Of a DNA stretch of 64,000 nt, positions 51,972 through 60,856 are shown in pieces. The stretch lies in the NCBI GenBank assembly GCA_965218775.1, contig CBDCLS010000006.1:1736001-1800000 (forward strand), read 5' to 3'. Made by a program: the position numbers and the translations under genes. Within the stretch, counting starts at the first letter, position 1. Every line of letters begins with the position of its first letter. The stretch comes from CAUZIZ01 sp965218775 (GTDB lineage Bacteria > Acidobacteriota > UBA6911 > RPQK01 > JAJDTT01). The notes under the pieces are model-generated. The model searched no databases and was not told the origin of the DNA. It saw nothing but the letters and a program-made list of their open reading frames with translations.

Positions 51972-53084
51972 GACAACCAGGGAGACGGAACCTTTCAGGG
52001 AGTGGCCTTCCTGGCCGGGGTTGCCTACAACGAGGACGGTCATACCCGAGCCGGAATGGGAGTCGATTTCGGCGACTACGATGGGGATGGACGACTGGAT
52101 CTGATCGTCACCAACTTCACTTCCGAAGGGAACGCCCCGTTCCGCAATGGAGGGGATGGCTCCTTCGCCGAAGTAACACGCCATACCGGGATCCGGAAGA
52201 ACAGCTTTCTCAAGGTGGGGTTCGGAGTTCGGTTCTTTGACTACGACAACGACACTGATCTGGACGTCTTGGCTGTGAACGGACACGTGATCCCGCGAAT
52301 TGGTAAGGGTCTGTCAGGAAGTAACCGATACACTTTGCTGGGGTCCCCAGGTACGCTGGCTAGGCGCGAGCGACGCGCATACCCGCTGCGGTATGTAAGG
52401 AGCGAGTAACAACGCCAGCGTGCCTGCGGACCCCAGCCCGCAGGGGCGCGGCGGCGCGGGGGCATCTGCTTTGTTGCCGCTCCTGGAAGATGCGCAGCGG
52501 CATCGTCTGCGTCGCGGCGCCTCCCATCTGCCCCCACGGCGCTCGCGCCAAAGTGCATCGGTTACTTCCTGACAGACCCTAAGTACCGGGACGACACCAC
52601 TTTCCCCCAGGAGAAACTCCTCTACGTCAACGACAACGGCAAGTTTGAGGAACGGTCTCACGAAGCGGGAGACTCTTTCTCGATTCAAGACGTGGGGCGA
52701 GGCACTGCCTTTGCCGATATCGACAACGACGGAGACATCGATGTACTGGTGACCAACAATGGGAGTAAGGTGCAGCTGCTGAGAAACGATGGCGGCAATC
52801 GAAACAATTGGCTGATGCTGAAGCTGGTAGGCAAAAAGAGCAACCGTGACGGCATCGGCGCTCGCATCAGGGCGCGAGTCGGAGACCGAACCATCGTGGC
52901 CCAGGTTCAGCGGGCGGCCAGCTATCTGTGCAGCCAGGATGAGCGCGTCCATCTTAGACTGGGTAAATCGTCCCAGGTTAGTGAGCTCCAGATTGACTGG
53001 CCAAGCGGCATACGACAGACCCTGCGGGCCCTGCCCTCCAATCAAATCCTGACAGTCCAAGAGACAGCCCAGGATGGACACTGA
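51972..53084 (+). pseudogene. CRTAC1/ASPIC-UnbV FG-GAP protein, truncated and split by a MITE
   Basis: The first block DNQGDGTFQGVAFLAG, GMGVDFGDYDGDGRLDLIVT, FFDYDNDTDLDVLAVNGHV has Ca-binding FG-GAP/VCBS loops. The frame stops inside a 273-base insertion. After it: KYRDDTTFPQEKLLY, GRGTAFADIDNDGDIDVLVT, then the ASPIC/UnbV C-terminus (NWLMLKLVGKKSNRDGIGAR, VHLRLGKSSQVSELQIDWPS) to 53084. Removing the insertion and one TAA joins the parts in frame (RIG-KYRDD). The 5' part is missing beyond 51972. Extracellular function unknown in the family. Confidence 0.8.
52307..52579. mobile_element. MITE with about 31-base terminal repeats in the CRTAC1 gene
   Basis: 273 bases, no gene. The ends begin GGGTCTGTCAGGAAGTAACC and are inverse repeats for about 31 bases with one mismatch. 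TAA at 52304-52306 and 52580-52582 is a 3-base target duplication, as seen with some IS5-family (IS1031-like) elements. A 23-base inner inverted repeat (CTGGGGTCCCCAGGTACGCT and its near complement) sits in the left half. Confidence 0.85.
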
Positions 53085-53239
53085 CCCCCTCCCAGCGAGA
53101 GGTAACGCAATCCGGACCATTACTCGGACATGGTACTAGCGGTGTTCCCACCCGGGAAGCTTCGGTTCCCGGCCGTCTGGACAAGTATTGAGACAAATGA
53201 CAAGATCAAGTTAATCAATATCGACGCGGGTAGGTTCTG

Positions 53240-54127
53240 ATGGATGTCAAGATCGGCAGCGCACCGGATTCGTGGGGCGTGTGGTTTCCAGACGACCCCA
53301 AGCAGATCCCCTATGCTCGTTGTCTCGATGAGGTTGCCGAGGCGGGTTATGAATACATCGAACTCGGTCCCTTTGGTTACTTGCCGACCGATGTCAACGC
53401 GCTCAAAGACGAACTCAGGAAGCGAAATCTGCGCGTGTCCGGGACGTTCGTGATGTCGCATCTTGAGGATCCCGAGTACACGCCAGAGATCGAGCGGCAA
53501 CTCAACGGCGCAGGTGAGTTGGTTGCCGGAACCGGCGGGAAGTACATCGTGCTCATCGACGACACCTATTCCAACCCCTGGACGGGCGAGCTGCTGATGC
53601 CCGACGAGCTGGATGAGGATGCCTGGAAGCGCTTAGTGCACAAAGTCGACGAGGTGGCACGCCTCTGCCAGGAAAGGTTTGCATTGCAAGCGGCTTATCA
53701 CCCGCACGCGGAGACGCATGTGGAGTACGAGCCACAGATCGAGCGACTAATGGAGGCGACCGATCCTGCGGTCCTCTCCTTCTGCTTGGATACGGGCCAC
53801 CACGCCTATCGAGGTGGCGATCCAGTCAGCTTCATGCGGAAACATCATGAGCGGATTCCCTATCTCCACTTAAAAAGCGTGGATCGTGACAAGCAGAAAG
53901 AGGTTGAAGCCAAGGGAGTCACCTTTGCTCCCGCGGTCGGCGAAGGGATTTTTTGTGAGCCCTCGCTCGGCGCCGTGGATTTCGAGGCTTTCCATGACGT
54001 GCTCCAGGAGATCGACTACAACGGTTTCGCCATCGTCGAGCAGGACATGTATCCCTGTGAGTTCGACGCACCATTACCGATCGCGAAGAGAACACGAGAG
54101 TATTTGAGGAAAATTGGGATCGGCTGA
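53240..54127 (+). CDS. Sugar isomerase/inosose dehydratase-like (IolE-like) TIM-barrel protein
   Basis: 295 residues. VKIGSAPDSWGVWFPDDPKQ and GYEYIELGPFGYLP match the IolE-type start. Metal and substrate residues are visible in QAAYHPHAETHVE, FCLDTGHHAYRGGDP, YLHLKSVDRDKQ and the final Glu in FAIVEQDMYPCE. IolE dehydrates 2-keto-myo-inositol; the gene next to it is IolD-like, which supports an inositol or related role. The spacer to the next start (54177) is 49 bases. Confidence 0.78.
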   Translation: MDVKIGSAPDSWGVWFPDDPKQIPYARCLDEVAEAGYEYIELGPFGYLPTDVNALKDELRKRNLRVSGTFVMSHLEDPEYTPEIERQLNGAGELVAGTGGKYIVLIDDTYSNPWTGELLMPDELDEDAWKRLVHKVDEVARLCQERFALQAAYHPHAETHVEYEPQIERLMEATDPAVLSFCLDTGHHAYRGGDPVSFMRKHHERIPYLHLKSVDRDKQKEVEAKGVTFAPAVGEGIFCEPSLGAVDFEAFHDVLQEIDYNGFAIVEQDMYPCEFDAPLPIAKRTREYLRKIGIG

Positions 54128-54176
54128 AAGGCGCAATCCGGTTTCACGACCCAATACAAACGGGAGCACCAAACCA

Positions 54177-56063
54177 ATGGCAGTCGGCACAACCGTTCGT
54201 TTGACGATGGCCCAGGCGCTTGTCAAATATCTACAGGTCCAGTTTAGTGATCGGGATGGCCAACAGCGCCGTCTGATCGAGGGAGTATTTGGCATCTATG
54301 GACATGGAAACGTGGCCGGACTGGGACAAGCGCTTTATGAATACGGTCAGGATCTACCCTATTACCAGCCGCGAAATGAGCAGTCGATGGTCCACAGCGC
54401 GGCGGCCTACGCCAAAACGACCCGACGGACCGCGACTTACGCCTGCACCTCTTCCATCGGTCCGGGCGCAACCAACATGACCACCGGGGCTGCGGCGGCC
54501 ACCATCAATCGGCTTCCCGTACTCCTGTTGCCCTCGGATTATTACGCGACGAGACACCAAGGAGTCGTTCTGCAGGAACTCGAACATCCCATTTCGGCGG
54601 ATGTCAGCGTGAATGACTGCCTGCGGCCGGTGAGTCGATTCTTTGATCGCATCTCAAGGCCCGAACAATTGCTCACGGCACTGCCCGAAGCCATGCGGGT
54701 ATTGACCGACCCAGCCGAAACGGGCGCCGTAACGCTTTCCCTACCACAAGACGTCCAAGCACACGCTTACGACTATCCCAGCCATTTTTTTGAACGGCGG
54801 GTGTGGAAAATCGAAAGGCGCCAACCGGACGCGGAACGGGTCCAGGCCGCCGTTGAGTTGTTGAAAGGAGCCGAGCGTCCCCTGATTATCGCTGGCGGCG
54901 GCGTCCACTATTCAGAAGCCCAGCACGAACTCGAGACTTTCTCGGAGAAATTTGGCATTCCCGTGGGCGAGACCTTCGCCGGCAAGAGTGCGATCCGAAA
55001 CGGCTCCGCACTGCTCCTGGGCGGCCATGGCGTGACTGGCGCTCCTCCTGCGGGGACGATTGCCGCCCAAGCGGACCTGGTGATCTGCGTGGGCACACGA
55101 ATGTCAGATTTCATCACCGGTTCCAATACCTTGTTTCAACACCCTCAGGTGAAGTTTGTCCAGATCAACGTCTGCGGTCACGACGCCTACAAGATGGGCG
55201 CGTTACCGATCACGGCCGACGCCAGGGAAGCGCTTCGGGCACTTTCTGGGTTGGCCGAGACCGCCGGCATTCAACCCAATGGAAACTATCTTGAGGAAGT
55301 GGCTGGCGTCAAAAAGAGGTGGTCGGAACGACTCCAGGAGGAAACCTATCGCGCCGTCCCCGGAGAGGCCATGGGGCAGGGCGAACTAATTCAGATCATC
55401 AACAGCGAAGCCCAGTCCGGAGACACGATTGTTGCCGCGGCCGGAACGCCACCCGGCGACCTGCTGCAATTGTGGGATGCCAGCGGCGGACGATTCTGTC
55501 ACCTGGAATTCGGGTTTTCCTGCATGGGCTATGAATTGCCTGCCGGTTTGGGCGTGCGATTGGCCCAACCTGGGGGTGAAGTGTTCGTCTTCGTCGGCGA
55601 TGGCACGTACATGCTTCAACCGACCGAACTGATCACCGCCGCACAAGAAAATCTCAAGATCACCGTGATCGTATCGGAGAATCATGGCTTTCAATCCATT
55701 CACAACCTCCAGAACGGCCGCGCCGGGCACAGTTTTGGCAACGAGTTCCGGCATCGTGATGGCAACACCAATCGTCTGGAGGGTGAGTTCATTGCAATTG
55801 ACTTCGCCAAGAACGCCCAAAGCATGGGCGCAAAGGCCTGGAAGGTATCGACTCCCGAACAAGTAAGGCAGGCACTGCGCGAGACACGGCGAGAGACGGG
55901 GCCCTGCTTGATCGTCGCCGAAGTCGAACCTCGGCGGTACTGTCCAGGGTCGGGAGTCTGGTGGGATGTGGCGGCGGCCGAGACAAGCGAAGATCCCCTC
56001 ACGCAGAAGCTGCGAGCCGAATACGTCCGAGAACGAGACGAGTTACAACGGCTGTATTACTGA
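54177..56063 (+). CDS. iolD: Trihydroxycyclohexane-1,2-dione hydrolase-like ThDP enzyme
   Basis: 628 residues from ATG at 54177; an upstream start in the same frame overlaps the previous gene's end and is less likely. ThDP fold: FGIYGHGNVAGLGQALYEYG at the N-terminus, YACTSSIGPGATNMTTGAAA, central GKSAIRNGSALLLGGHGVTG, and the cofactor motif GDGTYMLQP..SENHGFQSI. It opens the ring in inositol breakdown if the IolD assignment holds. Other ThDP enzymes such as glyoxylate carboligase are less similar. It forms one run with the two isomerases and a Gfo/Idh gene. Confidence 0.88.
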   Translation: MAVGTTVRLTMAQALVKYLQVQFSDRDGQQRRLIEGVFGIYGHGNVAGLGQALYEYGQDLPYYQPRNEQSMVHSAAAYAKTTRRTATYACTSSIGPGATNMTTGAAAATINRLPVLLLPSDYYATRHQGVVLQELEHPISADVSVNDCLRPVSRFFDRISRPEQLLTALPEAMRVLTDPAETGAVTLSLPQDVQAHAYDYPSHFFERRVWKIERRQPDAERVQAAVELLKGAERPLIIAGGGVHYSEAQHELETFSEKFGIPVGETFAGKSAIRNGSALLLGGHGVTGAPPAGTIAAQADLVICVGTRMSDFITGSNTLFQHPQVKFVQINVCGHDAYKMGALPITADAREALRALSGLAETAGIQPNGNYLEEVAGVKKRWSERLQEETYRAVPGEAMGQGELIQIINSEAQSGDTIVAAAGTPPGDLLQLWDASGGRFCHLEFGFSCMGYELPAGLGVRLAQPGGEVFVFVGDGTYMLQPTELITAAQENLKITVIVSENHGFQSIHNLQNGRAGHSFGNEFRHRDGNTNRLEGEFIAIDFAKNAQSMGAKAWKVSTPEQVRQALRETRRETGPCLIVAEVEPRRYCPGSGVWWDVAAAETSEDPLTQKLRAEYVRERDELQRLYY

Positions 56064-56124
56064 CACAGCCAGAGAGTTGCTCCTGCGCTGAACAGCATTT
56101 TCAACAAACCAAGAAAGGCGCGAC

Positions 56125-57096
56125 ATGCAAATCGGATTGGTGATGGATGGCTTGGCGGAGATGGATTTTCTCGCGGCGCTGGACTGGGCGGCTGCCCGAG
56201 GGATTGAGGCCGTGGAGATCGGCACAGGGGGATTCTCGCCTGTGCCACATTGCCAGCTGCAGGAACTCGCGGCCAGCCAGCAGGCTTGTGCCGCGTTCAT
56301 GGAAGCAATAACCAGCCGCAACCTTACGCTCAGCGCGCTGAACTGCAATGGGAATCCACTTGACCCGGACAACAACCGCCGCGGCAAAACTCAGCAAGAA
56401 CTGCGTCAAACGATCGAAGTGGCCAGCCAGCTGGGTATCGACACCGTTGTGACCATGAGCGGGTGTCCTGGGACCCCTGAGGGCGGCGGATATCCGAATT
56501 GGGTGACCCACCCCTGGCAGCCGGAGTTTGCCGAGCTGTTGGACTGGCAGTGGGAGCAGTGTGTCACACCGTACTGGCGAGAGTTGGGAGCGTTTGCCGC
56601 GGACCATGGGATCAGGATTGCTATCGAGGCGCACCCTGGCCAGGTTGTTTACAACACGCGAACCTTGTTGCGACTTCGCGAAATTGTCGGAACTCACCTG
56701 GGCGCGAATCTCGATCCGAGCCACTTTTTTTACCAGGGCATCGATGCCCATCGTGCTATCCGCTACCTGGGTAACGGTAGCGTGATGCATGTACACGCCA
56801 AGGACACCTGCATAGATCCCCATGAGACAGCACTTACGGGTACACTCGACACTCGCCCCATGCTGGACATTCACGAGCGCGCTTGGGCCTATCGCACACT
56901 GGGGTTTGGGCACGATGAACTCTGGTGGAGAAAATTCGTTAGCGCCTTGCAGCAGGTGGGTTATGACGGATCGTTAAGCATTGAACACGAAGACCCGGTG
57001 ATGAGTTCGCACGAAGGAATCGAAAAGAGTGTCGAGTTTCTCAAGCCGATTCTGCTGAGGACGCAGCCGGATGCGGTTCCGCCCTGGATGTCGTGA
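56125..57096 (+). CDS. Sugar phosphate isomerase/epimerase, TIM barrel
   Basis: 323 residues. WAAARGIEAVEIGTGGFSPV, LSALNCNGNPL, IRIAIEAHPGQVVYNTRTLL, GANLDPSHFFYQGID, VMHVHAKDTC and the last Glu in LSIEHEDPVMSS form the AP-endonuclease-2 metal site. Probably epimerises or isomerises an inositol-derived sugar. Four bases separate it from the oxidoreductase downstream, so they share a transcript. Confidence 0.8.
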   Translation: MQIGLVMDGLAEMDFLAALDWAAARGIEAVEIGTGGFSPVPHCQLQELAASQQACAAFMEAITSRNLTLSALNCNGNPLDPDNNRRGKTQQELRQTIEVASQLGIDTVVTMSGCPGTPEGGGYPNWVTHPWQPEFAELLDWQWEQCVTPYWRELGAFAADHGIRIAIEAHPGQVVYNTRTLLRLREIVGTHLGANLDPSHFFYQGIDAHRAIRYLGNGSVMHVHAKDTCIDPHETALTGTLDTRPMLDIHERAWAYRTLGFGHDELWWRKFVSALQQVGYDGSLSIEHEDPVMSSHEGIEKSVEFLKPILLRTQPDAVPPWMS

Positions 57097-57100
57097 GCCA

Positions 57101-58141
57101 ATGAGCAATCGCGATTCATGCGTCCGTTGGGGCATTTTGAGCACCGCTCGCATCAACGAGAGGCTGATCGGACCTCTTCGTGAGACGGACCGCAGCCAAT
57201 TGGTGGCTGTGGCCAGTCGCAGCGAAGAAAAAGCGCGAAACTACGCCCGCCAGTGGGAGATCCCCCGCTGCTACGGCAGCTATGATGAGCTGGTAGCGGA
57301 CCCGGACACCGACGCAGTCTATATTTCACTGCCCAATGGTCTGCACACCGAATGGACGGTCAAATGCGCGGAGGCTGGAAAACACGTGCTGTGCGAGAAG
57401 CCGCTGGCGCTGACCCTCGAAGAAATGGACCAAATCGAGCAGTCTGCCCAACGCAGTGGTGTGATCGTCCAGGAGGCGGCCATGATGTGCGCGCATCCGC
57501 AAATGGACTATCTACAGAGATTGGTGACCGAGGGAGCAGTTGGCCAGGTTCGGTTGTTACGCAGTGTCTTCACGTATGTGTTGAAAGATTTCCAGGATGT
57601 GCGCATGGACCCCTCTCAGGGTGGCGGCTCGCTCTGGGACCTGGGTAGCTATAGCGTGCGCCACGCTCGGCGACTGTTGCAACAGGAGCCGACTGAGGTG
57701 CTGGCGGCGCAGAATCTTAGTGATCGTGGCGTCGATCTGAGCTTTGCGGGACAGATGCAATTTCCCGACGGCGCCCAGTCCCAGTTTTTTTCCAGTCTCG
57801 AAGCGTTCGGAAATATCGAAGCCGATGTGTTAGGCACGGAAGGGAGCATCCGCATATCCTCTCCCTGGGGCAGCCAACTGGAGCGAGTCCCGCAAGTCGA
57901 TTGGATTCGACACGACGGCTCGCCGGCGCGAGGAGACTGGGACGATGGAATGCTCAGCCAAACAGTCGACACGACCAGGTATCCCAAAGACAATGCCTAC
58001 GAGCATCAGGTCAATCGCATGATCGCGAGTATCTTGGATGGCGCTGAACCGGTGATCCCGTTGTCAGATAGCCGCCAGAACACCAGGGTTCTGCTGGCCC
58101 TGTTCGAATCCGCCCGAGAAGGAAAAGCGGTGCGGATTTAG
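57101..58141 (+). CDS. Gfo/Idh/MocA family oxidoreductase 1
   Basis: 346 residues from ATG at 57101 (an in-frame start 10 codons upstream overlaps the previous stop). Rossmann core RWGILSTARINERLIGPLRE, AVASRSEEKARNYARQW, and the catalytic-lysine motif GKHVLCEKPLALTLEEMDQI. Oxidises a sugar or inositol hydroxyl with NAD(P). Position in the run suggests inositol dehydrogenase (IolG-like) activity. No signal peptide. Confidence 0.83.
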   Translation: MSNRDSCVRWGILSTARINERLIGPLRETDRSQLVAVASRSEEKARNYARQWEIPRCYGSYDELVADPDTDAVYISLPNGLHTEWTVKCAEAGKHVLCEKPLALTLEEMDQIEQSAQRSGVIVQEAAMMCAHPQMDYLQRLVTEGAVGQVRLLRSVFTYVLKDFQDVRMDPSQGGGSLWDLGSYSVRHARRLLQQEPTEVLAAQNLSDRGVDLSFAGQMQFPDGAQSQFFSSLEAFGNIEADVLGTEGSIRISSPWGSQLERVPQVDWIRHDGSPARGDWDDGMLSQTVDTTRYPKDNAYEHQVNRMIASILDGAEPVIPLSDSRQNTRVLLALFESAREGKAVRI

Positions 58142-58171
58142 CCACCACATATTTCCACCAGGATCGTCTAT

Positions 58172-59341
58172 TCACGTACCCGCAGCGACATGCTCCCAGC
58201 GTTCGCTTTCCCAGGAACGCATCATCGCTTCTTGAACTCTGGCGACCGCTAGCGCATCACTGAAACTGGGCTCGTGCCGCTGGCCATCCCTGATCGACTT
58301 GGCGAACTGATAGGCTTCGATCACTTTAAGGTCTTCGTAACTCATGCCATTTCCTGGACCCGGGTAAAAATCGGCGAACTGTGGATGCCGCGGACCGGCC
58401 CGCACGATGGTGAATCCGTCGTATTCCTCTCCTGCCTCGGGCAGACGAAGCTCAATCTCATTCATCCGTTCGAAATTCCATTTCATCGCACCCTTCGTCC
58501 CGTTGATCTCAAAGGCCAGTTCACAATCATGTCCTTTGACTACGCGACATACTTCCAGCGTCCCGGGCGCCTCATTGCCGAATTGAACTAGCGCAGCGAC
58601 GTAATCTTCATTGGTTACCTCACCGCGCGGTCCGTCGCTGCCTACTGAAAAGTGAGTCCCTTCACCGGCTGTCGCCAAGGGGCGGTCGGTAATGAAGGTC
58701 CTCTGGTGCGACACAACACGGCCAATGCGACCCACCAACATGTGCGCCAGGTCGACCACGTGCGACATGATGTCGCCCAACGTCCCCGATCCAGAGATTT
58801 CTTTTTGGAATCTCCATGAGAGCACACCCTGTGGATTGCTGCCGTAGTCAACCAGAAAGCGACCGCGAAAATGCGTGATCTCGCCCAGCCGTCCATCACG
58901 AATCAGCTGGCGCGCGTAGCGTACTACCGGAACCCAGCGATAGTTGTAGCCGACGGCTGAGAGGACACCGGCGTCCCTGGCAGCTTGGTGGATCGCAGCC
59001 GTCTCCAATGGATTACGTCCGACCGGCTTTTCACAAAATACGTGTTTGCTCGCAGCGGCGGCGGCCCGGACCATCTCCAGATGAGTGTTGTTCGAGGTCG
59101 CGACAACCACCAGTTCCACCTCGGGATCCGCGACCACCTGGCGCCAATCAGTGGTCCCGCGGAGAAAGTCAAAGCGAAGCTGTCCCTGTTTGGCTCGCTC
59201 CTCGACCTCATCTGCACAAACCACGAGTCGGGCCGAAACATCGCTATCTTGGAAACGATCGGAAAGGCCACGATACGCTCGGCTATGCACCGTGCCCATC
59301 CATCCCATTCCGATTACGCCGATTCCGATGGGTTTGCTCAT
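58172..59341 (-). CDS. Gfo/Idh/MocA family oxidoreductase 2
   Basis: 389 residues, opposite to and convergent with the previous gene. IGVIGMGWMGTVHSRAYRGL is the nucleotide-binding start; the catalytic lysine lies in KHVFCEKPVGRNPLETAAI; ALVQFGNEAPGTLEVCR follows. Likely another inositol or sugar dehydrogenase (for example IolW/IolX-like). The start at 59341 fits the family. Confidence 0.83.
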   Translation of the reverse strand: MSKPIGIGVIGMGWMGTVHSRAYRGLSDRFQDSDVSARLVVCADEVEERAKQGQLRFDFLRGTTDWRQVVADPEVELVVVATSNNTHLEMVRAAAAASKHVFCEKPVGRNPLETAAIHQAARDAGVLSAVGYNYRWVPVVRYARQLIRDGRLGEITHFRGRFLVDYGSNPQGVLSWRFQKEISGSGTLGDIMSHVVDLAHMLVGRIGRVVSHQRTFITDRPLATAGEGTHFSVGSDGPRGEVTNEDYVAALVQFGNEAPGTLEVCRVVKGHDCELAFEINGTKGAMKWNFERMNEIELRLPEAGEEYDGFTIVRAGPRHPQFADFYPGPGNGMSYEDLKVIEAYQFAKSIRDGQRHEPSFSDALAVARVQEAMMRSWESERWEHVAAGT

Positions 59342-59530
59342 GTTTTGTATCCCTGAGAAGAGGTGGACATGGGGTGTACTCTGACTCTTTCGGCAGGCCC
59401 TCCGCCCGAACCGACATTCCTGCTATCGACTTTCGGATCGGGGCTCCTCTGGCCTCGCGCGAGGAGTGATCACAAACTATCAACCCTTCCCACATAGGAG
59501 CAAGCCTTCTTTTCCCTATTTCGGCTGCTC

Positions 59531-59608
59531 AGCACCCGACAGACCCCGGGGGCCCCGACATCCAATCAGGTCCTGACGGTCAAAGAGACCGCTTACGATG
59601 AAAGCTGA
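59531..59608 (+). pseudogene. C-terminal remnant of a second CRTAC1/ASPIC-UnbV gene
   Basis: STRQTPGAPTSNQVLTVKET and AYDES then a stop align with the end of the CRTAC1 remnant at 53000-53084 (IRQTLRALPSNQILTVQETA), also visible at DNA level. Nothing upstream of 59531 continues the gene. Confidence 0.55.
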
Positions 59609-59647
59609 ACTTCTCGTCAGAAACAGGCACTGGTCTCGAGCGCAAGT

Positions 59648-60060
59648 ATGGGCATAATGAGTCGCATGCTGCACGACAATAATCCTGACGCGCTGATCGT
59701 CGGCGCTGGACGTTTTCAATATCGAGCGGTCGAGGGTTGGGACAAGCTACCCTCCAACTGGGAGTATGTCGACGTGGTGGGAGTCGCCACCGACTCGCAG
59801 GACCGCGTCTATGTTTTCAATCGGGGTGAGCGCCCGCTGGTGGTGTCAGCGTTTTCAGTGTAGACGGCAACCTTTTGGCGCGGTGGGGCGGCGGTGACGA
59901 TCCCTGCGCAGCAACGGACTTTTTCGTGCCGCACGACGTCTGGCTCGACTCGCGGGGCAGCATCTATATCGGCGAGGTCACCTGGGCTGCCGGCGGGAAT
60001 CTCGGGATGGTGCCAAGAGACTGCCCGCGGCTCAGGAAGTATGAGAAGGTAGGCTCGTGA
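59648..60060 (+). pseudogene. NHL-repeat protein (peptidyl-glycine lyase-like), frameshifted and shortened
   Basis: Frame 1: NPDALIVGAGRFQYRAVEGW, then VVGVATDSQDRVYVFNRGER and a stop soon after. Frame 2 continues VFSVDGNLLARWGGGD, then FVPHDVWLDSRGSIYIGEVT and GMVPRDCPRLRKYEKV to a stop at 60060. These are the first and last NHL blades of a peptidyl-alpha-hydroxyglycine-amidating-lyase-like protein; inner blades are missing and a frameshift lies near 59845. Confidence 0.65.
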
Positions 60061-60130
60061 ACCCGTCCCTGGTATAGTCCTGCGCCATTATTCTTGTCAG
60101 GTCAACTAACCCAAGAAAAAGGAGACGTAC

Positions 60131-60505
60131 ATGCCCCGAGAAATCATCAGCGAAACTGCCGGAAAACCCTACAGTCGCGGGACCCGAAACGGAAACATGG
60201 TGTTCGTTTCCGGGCAGATGGGCCTGGACGAAAACGACAAAGAGGTCCCTGGGGGCGTTGGACCCCAGATGGTAAAGACCATGGAGTACATCAAGGAGAT
60301 CCTGGCCGAGGCGGGGGCGACACTTGATGATGTCATGATGACCAGCGTCTACCTGGCGGACCTGAAGGGCGATTACGACGAGATGAACCGGGTCTACCGC
60401 GAATACTTCGGGAACAGCAACATGCCGGCCCGCGCCACAGTAGAAATCAGTCGGCTGGCATTCGACCTGAAGGTCGAAGTCTCCTGTATTGCAATCGTCA
60501 GCTAA
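60131..60505 (+). CDS. ridA: RidA family (YjgF/YER057c/UK114) enamine deaminase
   Basis: 124 residues. GNMVFVSGQMGLDENDKEVP, MEYIKEILAEAGATLDDVMM, VYLADLKGDYDEMNRVYREY and PARATVEISRLAFDLKVEVS with the conserved Arg. RidA removes reactive enamines/imines from PLP enzymes such as threonine deaminase. AAAAGGAGACG lies upstream. Some family members act as other deaminases, so the exact substrate is uncertain. Confidence 0.93.
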   Translation: MPREIISETAGKPYSRGTRNGNMVFVSGQMGLDENDKEVPGGVGPQMVKTMEYIKEILAEAGATLDDVMMTSVYLADLKGDYDEMNRVYREYFGNSNMPARATVEISRLAFDLKVEVSCIAIVS

Positions 60506-60640
60506 CGCTTCCATCGAAGGCTGGTGAAAATCCAGCACCTTCAGGCGAAGGAAATCCCGGAACTCCACGAAGGGGGACTGATCCCGATCAAGTGGCTTGT
60601 TCCAGGGTTTTCAACAGCAAGGGGGAAGTGGGCACCGTCA

Positions 60641-60712
60641 AGAAATCAGCGAGGTCAATCCCAACGGGATTGCGTCTGTCAGCCCAGGGTTTCCGAACCC
60701 TGGGTAAGGCTA
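60641..60712. repeat. Repeat family D, partial copy (reverse)
   Basis: GAGGTCAATCCCAACGGGAT, TGCGTCTGTCAGCCCAGGGT and TTCCGAACCCTGGGT are the reverse complement of the second half of the family D unit (32826). Confidence 0.65.
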
Positions 60713-60772
60713 GAGCTAGATATGAATCGGGATCTCGGGCCCCAGTACGCTAAGTCGATTTGAAAGAAGCAA

Positions 60773-60856
60773 GGTCAGCTGGGCGACATTTGGCATGTTG
60801 ATGAATTGTTCGTGAAGATCCAAGGAAGCAGACGGTGGTATCAGGGAATTCGCTAC
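60773..60856 (+). pseudogene. IS6-type transposase fragment
   Basis: GQLGDIWHVDELFVKIQGSR then RWYQGIRY matches the first catalytic-Asp region (WHVDExxVKIxG) of IS6-like transposases. Only about 28 residues remain. The stop codon of the next minus-strand gene lies in its end. Confidence 0.55.

Noticed and set aside
51602..52240. A 212-codon plus-strand frame covering the reverse transcriptase fragment, repeat G and part of CRTAC1
   Set aside because: It joins unrelated pieces in a frame different from the CRTAC1 coding frame; a chance fusion.
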